A DNA stretch of 64,000 bases from positions 1,674,001 to 1,738,000 of the forward strand of contig NC_079244.1 of NCBI RefSeq assembly GCF_028009165.1. Reading direction: 5' to 3'. This stretch comes from Akanthomyces muscarius. Its lineage: Eukaryota; Ascomycota; Sordariomycetes; Hypocreales; Cordycipitaceae. Position 1 is the first letter of the stretch; each line of letters begins with the position of its first letter. This document shows, piece after piece, positions 1 through 10,300 of this stretch. The position numbers and the translations under genes are program-made. Below the pieces are notes generated by a model. That model was not told the origin of the DNA and searched no databases. It saw only the letters and a list, made by a program, of their open reading frames with translations.

Positions 1-674
1 ACGATGCTGGGGACTGACTTGATAAAGACTTCGAAAGTGACGGCCGGAACCTTCTTTGCTTGAATATACACCATCCAAGGCTCCGAGGATTTCTACAGAG
101 ATGCTGGCTCCGTACACCGCCAGTACCGCAGCTCCGACCAAGATTTTAACCTCAACCTTGCAATCTTGGCTTTCGTCACCATGCCGGAATCTTCTTGATA
201 TAAGAACGCTGGTGGTGCCACTCCTGGAGTGATGCAATCTCAAACGAGCGGTTCCCGCGGCTGCCGGTCCGTCAACGGGCTCAATGCTAAGGCGCTGGCA
301 AGAAACCGGCCGGCCAAACCTTATTTAATACAAAGACGTTTATGTACTAGAGAGAGGTGCACGGCACACAGCACACCGAACGTGACAACGAATGGTACAT
401 CATGAGTCATTCTCTCTCGTGCTGTTACGATAGGAGTTTCTTACCAATTTCAGCTCGATTGACCATTTCAACCCACAAGATTGGTCCTACATCGACCCAT
501 TGATAACCACGCCCTACGGCGTACACGCCACATCTCCAGTTCCCCACCAAGTCTGACAATCTGCCGGCTAGTAAGGGCGTAGCGGTCGCGTATATATATT
601 TCAAGCAAAGATTTAAAGTAACTCACCGGCGCTCATCTTCTTCCCAGCTCATCATCTATATCACCGTTACCACC
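1..674. other. Left edge, upstream region
   Basis: A frame open from base 1 ends at a TGA at 61-63. It could be the last 20 codons of a gene lying outside the window, but nothing else supports that. The rest holds no recognisable gene and serves as upstream region of the PaiB-like gene. Confidence 0.4.
590..600 (+). promoter_or_regulatory. TATA-like element
   Basis: An alternating T/A run (tatatatatt) lies about 75 bp upstream of the start codon at 675. Position and composition fit a TATA box for the PaiB-like gene. This is inference from sequence only. Confidence 0.35.
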
Positions 675-1448
675 ATGTATTTGCGCTCTGACCACACGGA
701 CGCCGACACGGCTACGCTGCGCAGGCTGATTCGAGAGAACCCTCTGGGCATCATCACTACAGCGCTTCCATCAGATAACTTCCCACTGCTTCAATGCTCG
801 CATATTCCGTTCCTGCTGGATATTGAGGATGAGTCGAGCGAGACAGAAAAGGGGGTTCTGCGCGGCCACATGGCAAGGGCAAATCCACACAGCAAGGCGC
901 TCGCTGAGGCCGCGGCTAGCTCTCCCGATGCGTACCTGGAACAAGAAGTTCTAGTGTTGTTTAACTTTCCGGTGCACCACTACGTGACACCAAAGTTCTA
1001 CACCGAGACGAAGCCCGATACGGGCAAGGTCGTGCCGACATGGAACTACGCGGCGGCGCAAGTGTACGGCAAGATCAAGGTTTACCACGACAGCAAGTCG
1101 GACGAGGCGGGCAGCTTCTTGGGGCAGCAGATATCAGATTTGAGCGACATGAGCGAAAAGACCATCATGGGCTACACTGGCGAGGGATTGGCGCAAAAGG
1201 GATGGAAGGTCACCGATGCGCCGGAAAAGTACATTGAGCTGCTGAAAAAGGCCATAATCGGCATCGAGATCAAGATTGACAGGCTGGAGGGTAAGTTCAA
1301 GATGAGTCAGGAGATGAGCGAAGGCGACCGCGCGGGTGTCATCAACGGATTTAAGAAGCTAGGCACAGAACTGGGAACGAAAATGTCCGAGACGGTCGAG
1401 GAACGTTCCGAGCTTAAGAAGACCAGAAAAGCTGCCAAGGCTCAGTGA
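675..1448 (+). CDS. PaiB-like FMN-binding split-barrel protein
   Basis: Single-exon gene of 257 aa. The N-terminal half carries the pattern of the PaiB/FMN_bind_2 family: a conserved start (MYLRSDHTDAD), a segment ending HSKAL, an H-H-Y-V-T-P-K-F-Y stretch and the VPTWNY signature near residues 120-125. The bacterial founder, PaiB of Bacillus, is a negative regulator; fungal members are uncharacterised and probably bind flavin in the cytosol or nucleus. The C-terminal 40 residues are charged and lysine-rich. The start was chosen because the family begins at this methionine and a CACC context precedes it. Family assignment is firm, biological role unknown. Confidence 0.85.
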   Translation: MYLRSDHTDADTATLRRLIRENPLGIITTALPSDNFPLLQCSHIPFLLDIEDESSETEKGVLRGHMARANPHSKALAEAAASSPDAYLEQEVLVLFNFPVHHYVTPKFYTETKPDTGKVVPTWNYAAAQVYGKIKVYHDSKSDEAGSFLGQQISDLSDMSEKTIMGYTGEGLAQKGWKVTDAPEKYIELLKKAIIGIEIKIDRLEGKFKMSQEMSEGDRAGVINGFKKLGTELGTKMSETVEERSELKKTRKAAKAQ

Positions 1449-2018
1449 GAGAAATAGAGTCTAGTGAGCGTGGCAGCAGTGCCAAGATGAGATCCCGACG
1501 TTGATGGAAAGGGCAATATTTTGTATTAGATTATAAACAATACACGATCGAAGACCATTTTACCTTTGACAATACGCTGTTAATACACCCCCAAACGGGC
1601 CAGTCTAACTTGAGTTCGGTGTGCACAAAGGTGGAATAGAAAACAGAGACCACTACTATCAAGTGACGGTCTGAGAGGAAGAGCCAGAACTCAAAGATGC
1701 CGGCATCCACACAACAAAGGGTCAAAGCTGATTCACGTCTAAAATGCCCTCATCTTGAAAGCAATACCCGCCTGAAAGGATAACCAAGACCAAAGACTAC
1801 CCCGATGGTGCGAGATGGAGTTGAGACTGATTCACGCCAGGTACTGAGAACATCTAACGACTATAAGAATAGAGGGCCACAGGCGAGTAAAGCACAATGC
1901 CTATCTGTTCAAGTCACAATAAGTCCAACCAGCACAGATCCTTTTTGCTCATTCTCATCATTCTGCACAATCACGCAGGTAAAGTCTCATCAATTACACA
2001 CAGAAAACTACCTACACA
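1449..2018. other. Intergenic, no gene seen
   Basis: Only short open frames without codon bias or family resemblance. It probably contains the 3' end of the PaiB-like transcript. Confidence 0.5.
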
Positions 2019-2815
2019 ATGTCGTCTACATTTAACATCGACTTTACTCCCGAACTAACGAGCCTCTACGACCAGGCGACTTGGTAGAACGAACAAAGCC
2101 CCACATATCTATGAGAATATGGCTTGACTGACCTTGGATTCGAAGGCAACGTACTGCCGCTACTGCCCACCAGCCCCGATGCCACGGCGGGTGCAGCACA
2201 GGAAACTCATGCACCTTTCACGGTCGGTTGGTGGGCTGCGCACCAGAACGACGCACCACCCTTGATCTTCTTGAGCGCCGCAGCAAGCGGTTCCGCGGCA
2301 AACATTAAAGAATCAGAAGACAGGACAGATGCCGCCCTCATACATCATTTTGCAGGTTCGGACCTTCAAAGGCGCCTGGGTCCTGACCACGGTTGGCACT
2401 CTCGCCAAGCTCCGGGCCTCTGTCAGCGATGACGGGAGACACTTGCTGCCCGTGTTCCCGACGAGAATCCGGCTCGAGGCGTCAACGTAGATTGAATTGG
2501 GCGAGTTCCCGCGCGTGTTCGAACGGGCACTCTCAACGGTGTGGATGCATCCATGCCCGACGCCGAGTTTCCTGCGAGACGCGGCGGCCGGCAACATGGA
2601 CAATCTCATGGTGGACTTGAATACGTCGACAGAGGTCACCGACGTGACTGCGGTCGGCCTACGAGGGTTGGCTAGGCTGCCCGACGGCCGGGAAATAACG
2701 CTGCCGAGGTCCGCGTGGCGCCGGGCCCTCATCCGGAACAAGTGCAGCACCCAGGACGATGACGGTGAACGGATGTGCCACTGGAACTTGTGTGTTCTGA
2801 GGGGGTTGAGCTGAG
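2019..2815 (+). pseudogene. Decayed unrecognised gene
   Basis: An ATG at 2019 opens a plausible N-terminus (MSSTFNIDFTPEL) that stops at a TAG at 2085-2087. Farther down, about 2330-2776, the plus strand encodes a continuous protein-like stretch containing WVLTTVGTLAKL and LLPVFPTRIRLEAS. It is broken by an in-frame TAG at 2488-2490, then resumes with IELGEFPRVFERAL. The segments lie in different frames and no splice pattern joins them cleanly. I do not recognise the family. A gene with missed introns remains possible, but the internal stops favour decay. Confidence 0.3.
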
Positions 2816-3766
2816 GGAGGCAAGGAGAGCCACGGAAGAGCCGGAAGAGCCGACTGAGCAAAAGAGATGAGCCGCGACATGCCTCGTGCTTTGACTTGTA
2901 GGATGGAACTGAAAGAAGCAAAAAGATGAGAAAGACGAGACAGCCACACATGGATAACAAGGTTGAATTTTGCGTTTGACAAAGAATGATAGACTGGTGA
3001 GAATTCAATATTGACTGATTGTTATTTATACCGTAGCATGTCCCGTGAACACTAATGTTGATGCCTCCAGCTTGGAGGAGTGAATAAACATTGCTATCCG
3101 GCTTTTAAGATAGTAAGTATCAAGGCAACCTCGCGAGGTCAGATTCTGGAAGTGAGAGGCGGAAAAGGAATGAGAACTGATCCAATAAAGCGTCGCACTG
3201 TTGTTCAAACCGTCGGCTAGCCACAGAGGAGGCCACTTTTTCCCCAGACTTGAACGGCTGTCCGTGGGGTACAAACTATACTCGTGCTTAGCACGTAGTT
3301 CTCTAACCGACTCCACGGTGCCCTGTGCTGTGTTATGATGTGCATGCCGTTGCGTACAATGATACGGTCATTCTCACTGATGCGATTTATGTTGCTAGAT
3401 TTTGCCTGCCTCCATGTGAACTAGCGTCTTGAGCAGAACAAAGGTGCCATTGGCCATCACCAGGTAGAATCCTAGAAGGAGAGGAGGCTGCACCCGGGAA
3501 TACAGCGTTTTATGCGCGAGGAACTCGGTTACGGTCATTGTGTAATACTCAGTGCTACATTTTCCCACAGAATGGATGCATTGACTGCCTGGCAATGAGA
3601 TCATCCGTGTGTCTGTACTGCGTGTAAGCTGCAAGGCGCGGGTGGCGACGAAAATTGCGACTCAGCAAAGAGTTGGCAAATGGCACCATAGAAGGATGAG
3701 GCCAGCATGTCCTACGACCCTGTATGGAAAACATAATGTGACAGCCGGTAAGCAGGACCTTGCCAA
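2816..3766. other. Intergenic, no gene seen
   Basis: No open frame resembles a protein family. The region ends at the target-site repeat of the transposon. Confidence 0.5.
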
Positions 3767-3778
3767 CCTTGCCAGCCG
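3767..3778. repeat. Left target-site duplication
   Basis: CCTTGCCAGCCG occurs here directly outside the left inverted repeat and again at 11363-11374 outside the right one, in the same orientation. A perfect 12-bp direct repeat bounding inverted repeats is the footprint of cut-and-paste insertion. MULE duplications are usually 8-11 bp, so one or more bases may match by chance. Confidence 0.85.
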
Positions 3779-3840
3779 AGCACTAAGCTCACTGGTGGTG
3801 GTGGCGAAGCTATTGGAGGCTAGGGTGGGGCAAAAAGCGG
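3779..3840 (+). repeat. Left terminal inverted repeat
   Basis: 62 bp starting AGCACTAAGCTCACTGG and ending GGTGGGGCAAAAAGCGG. Aligned to the reverse complement of 11294-11362 it matches at about 52 of 61 positions, with one 1-bp indel and one 8-bp insertion in the right copy. Many of the mismatches are transitions. Confidence 0.9.
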
Positions 3841-4242
3841 CAGAAAAATGATTCTCTGCTGCAGATGCTCTGCATATGCAAGGTACCCGCCTTTTCACTC
3901 AAATTAGTATATGCCTCTTTGTTACTCTGATCTGAAGTTGATCTGAGCAATAGACAATGAAAAAGATCACAATGAATTCACTTCCTTTGAGATACCTCAC
4001 GTGCCCTGGCCAGTGCTTAGGAACAATTAACTCATATGCCTAGATCCTGCTCCTCTTCTCCTTTCTCTCTTCTTCATCATCATCAAATTCTGTATGCAGG
4101 CCCTGCCCCCGAAGCAAGCACCCAGCATATGCTGACTAGACAGGTAGTAGATATACAACAACTGCGCGCGCCCCCCCGCCATCATCAAAGGTAAGTTTAC
4201 CCCTGTTCCTAGAGTACACTCAGCATATGCTAACGAATGCAG

Positions 4243-5605
4243 ATGGATTCTTTCGGAAGTAAGTTTTTGTGTGGTACAATAACTTGAACATGTACTGAGC
4301 ATATGCCCAGCAACTTTCACTGACCAGGAGCTGGTCAACTGCGTTGGGGCACCCAGCGAGACAGCCCTTGGCATCCACTGCGGTAAGCACGGGTTGAGCA
4401 TATGCTCAAAGCCCACATACTAATTTTTTTCTAGGCGACATGGGCATCGAAGGCCACCACCCCCCCCTCCGTAAGCTCCCTGTCAACCGATTCCAGGCAT
4501 ATGCTGACCAATTTTCTTAGGCTCGATTCAGATCGCCAAGGTCAACACCATGGTGTAAGTAATACTGAGCATAAGCATATGCCCAGCTAATTCTCAAAAG
4601 GTGCGGCGTCAAGAACGAGCTTGGCGTCATGTGTGGCACCGTGATTGCCTTCTTGGGTGGCTCCGGCCAAGTAAGTGTTGCGCATCTTCCGGGCATATGC
4701 CGGGCTAACAAAAAAAATAGATGAAGAAGCACATCAAGACGATGCACGGCTTCGACCGTAAGTAAGCCCAAGTAAGTTCTGAGCATATGCTGACATCAGT
4801 AGCCGTTTCCTCCGGTCGGCGCAACTTGACCACCGCCGACAAGGCCACCGCCCGCCGGTAAGTAGTTTCAGGCCGATGCTGAGCATATGCTGACCCGTGA
4901 TAGCTCCCTCCTCTGGTATGTCCTCTCCCAGGAGTGGAAGAGGGCCGCCTTCCTGGACGAGCCCGGGTAAGTGAAAGAAACCGTCTGAGCATATGCTGAG
5001 CTAACAACCTCTAGTGCCGGTCCCCTTGGCGGCCCGATCCAGAAGATCGCGGATTTTCTGGAGGCCAAGGCGTGAGTAGAGAATCCTGTGCGAACAAGCT
5101 GAGCATATGCTGATTAATGTTAGTCGCGCTGATCCCGTCTGGCGCGCCGCGACCGGCGACAAGACTGGTCGTTTCCACCGCTCCCCGCCTGCTGTAAGTT
5201 TTAGTCTGAGCATATGCCGAGTACTCAAGATAATAATACTTTTTCTAGGCGCAGACCACCCCGCGCAAGCGCGGCCGCGGTGTAAGTATTAATCACTACG
5301 AACATGTACTGAGCATATGCTGACGAGTAATAGGCTGCTGTCCCGGACCGCTCCCCCTCCCCCTCCCAGGGCCCCCCCCGTAAGTATCTGAGCATATGCC
5401 CACAAGGTTCTAGGCTGACCCTCGACAAATAGCCCCGTCGAAGAAGCGCCGCCTTAACAAGGCGGCCACGGGCACCAAGGGTGCCGCCCCTGGTAAGTAG
5501 TACGCCGAGCATATGCTGACAGCATTCTGACAATCAATAGCTGCTACGCGCACCTCCACGCGCCAGGCCCAGCCTTCCAAGAAGGCTGCCGCCAACAAGG
5601 CCTGA
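4243..5605 (+). CDS. Transposon finger protein 1, 14 coding exons
   Basis: Spliced exons: 4243-4258, 4311-4382, 4435-4470, 4521-4554, 4601-4670, 4721-4757, 4803-4857, 4904-4966, 5015-5071, 5124-5193, 5249-5281, 5334-5379, 5433-5492, 5541-5605. All phases agree and give 237 aa. Two further introns (4092-4143, 4191-4242) lie in the 5' UTR; the second ends right at the ATG. Introns are 45-55 nt with GTAAGT-type donors, and each holds exactly one GCATATGC. Residues C54, C64, H80 and H85 form a C-x9-C-x15-H-x4-H finger resembling BED/C2H2 types but with unusual spacing. The C-terminal third is Pro/Lys/Arg-rich with SKKRRLNK, a likely nuclear signal. The 272-aa neighbour looks paralogous (shared V-N-T-x-x-C, C-G and H-I-K/R-T-x-H). 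Likely nuclear and DNA-binding; function is inference. Confidence 0.85.
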
Positions 5606-6218
5606 GCATATGCCCAGCCTTTCCTCGGGACTTGGACAGTTTTTTGCTTTGTTGTTTTCGTGAATTTCAGGAGGGTGCTCAGCATATGCTGAGAGGCAGG
5701 CGGCGATGTTTTTGTTCCCGGCAAGCAGACCGGAAGGATACCCTCGGCATATGCCGAAAAATAAAAAGTCATTTCCCAATCTTTTCTGTCCCTCATGTGC
5801 ATGTTGTGAGCATATGCCGAGAGATTTAAACGGCTACAGGCTGCCAGCTGCGCCTAGCTAGCGTAAGGCAGGCAGGCTACCCTACAGACCGCGCGGCGAG
5901 GCAGTCAACTTTTTTTCGGCATATGCTGAAATTCCAGAGCGCAATACAGCCTCCGGCAGGCAGTCGTTTTTTCGGCATATGCTGAAATTCCAATACATAA
6001 TACGGGCTAGTAGCGGGCAGGCAGCCCCTGGACACTTACTAGGTTATTTCGTAATCTAGCATATGCTCGCTATAAGTTATGCTTACTATAAAGATATTTC
6101 TATGCGGAGGAAAAATGCGTAAGCTATGGATTAATAATAATCCGTCCCGCCTAGTATAGAAATTAATCAGGCATATACCCCTCTTCCTCCTTACATCTTC
6201 TACTGAGATTCCTGTAAG
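5606..6218. other. Non-coding spacer inside transposon, 7 motif copies
   Basis: No gene seen. GCATATGC occurs at 5606 (immediately after the stop codon of the first finger gene), 5682, 5747, 5810, 5919, 5975 and 6059. The spacer should contain the 3' end of the first finger gene and the promoter of the second. Confidence 0.7.
5901..5992 (+). repeat. Short direct repeats around GCATATGC
   Basis: Two near-identical copies (5901-5936 and 5960-5992) read GCAGTC, a T-rich run, then CGGCATATGCTGAAATTCCA. They suggest local duplication of a motif-carrying unit, one way the octamer could multiply inside the element. Confidence 0.8.
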
Positions 6219-7293
6219 ATGGCGCGACAACTTCTATTAGAGTATACAGATATTGATGTGATAAATGCATCAAATCCATCAAAGTTTGGCTTCCATCATG
6301 GTCAGAATATTTATATCACTTTATCAGCATATGCTAACTCTATTTTAGGACCAGTTGAGAAGAAAAACACACAAATTCTCTCCCGTGTCAACACACACAT
6401 TTGTGATATTATTGTCAACAGTACTGGCAGAATGTGTGGAAGGGTATATACTGAGAATGTGAATGTAGGTGGCCTAACATATGCCAGGCGCTTGCTAGGG
6501 ATATACTTATCAAATACTTTAGTTTTATCGTCACATTCGAACAGCACATCCCTACCATATCCGCCTCCCAAATAAGGCGAATATATCAGACGAAGAACGC
6601 CTAATTGGAGAGAAGTAAGTATTCTTTTAGAATAGACGTGACATATGCTTACACTTAGTAGTACTATTCGCGCCTGGGTTCTCAATGGCGGTTGGCGTGA
6701 TGCTCGGTACCAGCGTGAGCCAAAAAACCTACCAAAGACCTCATTTTTATATAAGGTAGCGACTGAGCTTGAGTATCTTGCGTAGGTATCTACTATTCAT
6801 ATTATACGCATATGCTAATAATCTTATAGCCAACAAGACCTAGCATTTGCACAGAAATATGGTAGACAATTCCATCGTTCAAGTTTCCGACAGATGTTGT
6901 TCGAAAATACATTCAACACACCGTGTGCATATGCTCACGGTGTGCCAGTCTCTCCCACATTAGATCCTACAACCACACGATCAGAGCGGGATCAAACCAG
7001 CATATGCTCAGACAACGGTCAACCAGACACCACAATTAACACAGACTCCTCACTTGAGGACACAGCCAGAATGTACACAGCTAGCAGTCAGCATATGCCT
7101 GAGGATATTACCTCTACAGAGTCCGTGATAAGAGTTAATAAGTCGCAGAGCATATGCTACGCAACTACTTCACCTAAAAAGACTACCCGGGCTTTACAAA
7201 AGTTATCACAAGTAAGCCACTTAGCATTTTCCTAGCATATACTTATTTAATATCTAATTTTCAATCTAGCGTAAAAAAACGAAAAAAAACTAG
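6219..7293 (+). CDS. Transposon finger protein 2
   Basis: Exons 6219-6300, 6349-6464, 6523-6614, 6659-6781 (or 6662), 6830-7211, 7270-7293 give 272 aa with consistent phases. All five introns carry GCATATGC or a one-base variant (exact at 6327 and 6808; variants at 6477, 6641, 7235). C46, C57, H70 and H75 make a C-x10-C-x12-H-x4-H finger, matching the first finger protein around V-N-T-x-x-C and H-I-R-T-A-H. A conserved block with GGWRDARYQ follows, then a Thr/Ser-rich tail with four exonic motif copies, ending in a basic RKKTKKN tail. The second intron donor was set at GTAGGT because it gives canonical finger spacing. Probably a nuclear DNA-binding accessory of the transposon. Confidence 0.75.
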
Positions 7294-7338
7294 CTTATTC
7301 TTTTTTCCTTTCCTATATATAAATTAGTTAAGTATCTT

Positions 7339-10300
7339 TTAAAACTCTCTTAAGCATATACCTTGTCTGAGTCTTTGACACTTTTCTTTTATATGTTGAA
7401 TATCCTCTTGAATAAGATCTTTATACTCCTCTCTGACCACCTTCTGCTGTAGAAGAAGTGCAGAAATCTCAGCATCATCAAATTGATCTATCTCTGGCAT
7501 ATGCCGGGGCCGTTTTGGTCGTAGAGATATCTGAGAAATTGATGGTAGTGAGCACGTTGCTGATGAGCTAGAGCGATCCCGTTTTTGTTGTTGTGGTGTT
7601 TTTGGTTCCTAGAGAAAGTTAGTCCTGGGAATATGCCTATATTATGTCTATTACTTACTGGTTTACAATCTGCATCAGTAATTGGTCTAATACGGCTTGG
7701 TGTTAAAGCTCTTATACTGATGATTGATAGATCATCATCCTGGCATATGCCCGCGGCTGGGACTGTAGATAGATCGATTGTTTCCAACTGATCACTATCT
7801 AACAGGCTATTAAGCTCAATTACAGTCATATGCCTAACTAGTGCTGGTGCTGTGAGAGGCTCTAGTAATGCAGTTGATGCCCCATCGGTTTTGGGCGTAT
7901 GCCTACCGACTGCCGAGGAGGGCCGGGGCGTACCTGTCCCCTGTATTTGCGGATATGCCGGTTGTTGTGCAGGCATATGCTCCGCCAATGTCTGCACATC
8001 TTCTTGTGGTATATTTTGTGGTGATGGAGTAGGTGGTGTTATACGTGTATTCTCGGCATCATATAGGCCTACGTTGTTGGCCTGTATTGTGTGTTGTGAC
8101 GAAGAGATTGCCGGCATGTGCCCAGAACCTGTTGAGGACGGGGGCTCAGAGGGTTGCAAGGATCTTTGTGGGACAGGAGTTGTTGGTGTATCGGAGGCAT
8201 ATGCTGACGCAGGGCTTGAGCCTTCGGGTCGAACATGGTAGGGATTCCGTGGGTTAAGGGGTAGGTTTGGCTGAGAGATACGTCGATCTTGCGCTATGCG
8301 ATTAGTAGTATCTCGTCGAAGATATGCTCGGCTTATGCGGGCAACAGGCCCTCGATTATGCCATGTTACTGCTACTCCTAGGTCTGTTTGTGTTTGGACC
8401 TTGAAGCATTTCTCCAGCACATGCTGACGTAGCCCTAGGATACCTGATAGTAGGCTGCGGTGCTGTCCTACAGCAGAGTAGTCTTCCCAATGGCCACTCT
8501 CTGCGATATTCGTATTCTTCTGAGCATATAATCGCCATTTTGGAGGCACCTTTGAGGCACTTGCAATAAGCCCAGCAACAACCCAGGGAGCTGTTTTTGC
8601 TTTAAACCAACTTGCTCTCTCAGGGTGTGCCTCAATAAGCTGACGTACTTCCTCATTATAGATCTCAGCAGATGGTGAGTCTAGGAGCGACATATATGTA
8701 TACTCATCAGGAGCATCAGGATGGTTATGTCGCCAGTTCCGTTGGACATGTACCTGGCAGAAGATAAGCACATGCTCTAAATGTTCTTGCCAGGTCCATC
8801 GTGAATCAAGACTTTGTAAGTAATTGCCAAGTCCTAATGATATTAGCTATATTCTCCGTATATGCTGTGTAGCTGCTCACCATGTGCTTGCTTCCCATCC
8901 ATATCTGTCGTCACTGTATAGAACATAGGAGGAGGTCTTCCGTGTGGCATATGCTCGAGATGGTGCCAGCGTATGCTAAAGCCACCAATGTCACCAAGCC
9001 ACCGAAACATTGCTGCGAACATCTATTTAGATCAGTAGTGTCCTGGGTATATGCTGGGCACTTACTTACATCAGTGTATGCCTCTGTAGTTGTGATTGTT
9101 GTTATAGCATAAATATATGTTTCGCGAACTAGATATGTAGGTTAGAGATAGGTATTATCTGGACTGGGCATATGCTTACGATTAGAAGTGTCATTCCAGC
9201 TTGAGATGCTAAGAATATTTGCTTTCCCTCGAATCATCTTAAAAGATAGATCAATTTGTATACATCTTGCCTTCTGAGCAGCAGAAGCCTGGCTTTTTGA
9301 GCATATGATGATCCAATACTCAGAGCCGTAGAATTTGATCTCACGTATCCATTGCTGGTTTGGCTCACGGATTTGGTCAAGGCAGAATTCTCGTTGTACA
9401 CCTAGCATGGTTAGGACATATGCCCACAACATTCTAAATAGCACTTACCTGCAATATCATTACCCTCAGGGTATTTAAGGAATCGTGCACGTATAAGTAT
9501 TGCATGTATTTTATCCTCACAATTCAATGCTGGGTGGATGCTCCGAATATTCTTAGCCTTATACTTTTTAAGGAATTCATTAAGTAAAGGGCTTAAAAAT
9601 ATTTTCCCTATAGGGTATGTTATTAGCATATGCTTTAAATAGTATAGAATAATACTTACGAGCAGTTAGATATAATAAATCATCTCGCTCAGAGAGGGCA
9701 TAAATAAGATGTTTAAGAATATCTTGTGGTATGTTTTTTGGTGGCGGTGGAACGTGGGTATGGACGTCGCGTGTGCTGAGCATATACCAAGGGAAACGGC
9801 GGTTATTAATTGGTATGTAGACGTCAAATTTAACACGGCAACTGTGTGGACGTAGGCGGGATATATCCTTATGCTGAAATACTATATATTATTAGCATAT
9901 GCTCACTCTACATTCTATATATTCTTATCACTTACCACAGTCCTTTCTCCGTGTATTTGAGGCATCCCAAAAAGAGCAAGTATCGCGTAGAGGCTCCTCG
10001 GGCTCGTGTAACCCATACTCGACCATATGCTGAAGATATGCTAGGTCAATATTACCAATAACAACTCGGAGCTGTGTGTGCTGACAGGCCTCATTCGATG
10101 TTTGTGGACAGCCAATAAAGTACTGCCCGTCAGTCTGGACCCAGGTCATTAGTTGCTCTTCGCAGCATATGCCTGGTAGACTCTCAGGGTCTTCTGATAC
10201 AGGGAGTAGCCGACAAGGGCGTCGTGAACTATCCCATATCTTCTTATATGCCAGGTATGCTGCTTCCGTCTTCATTCGTGTGCGTTCGTCAATCTCCATG

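Noticed and set aside
6444..6522. Longer 79-nt second intron in the second finger gene
   Set aside because: Also in phase, but it leaves only five residues between the second Cys and first His. Using the GTAGGT donor at 6465 gives normal C-x12-H spacing and a 58-nt intron.
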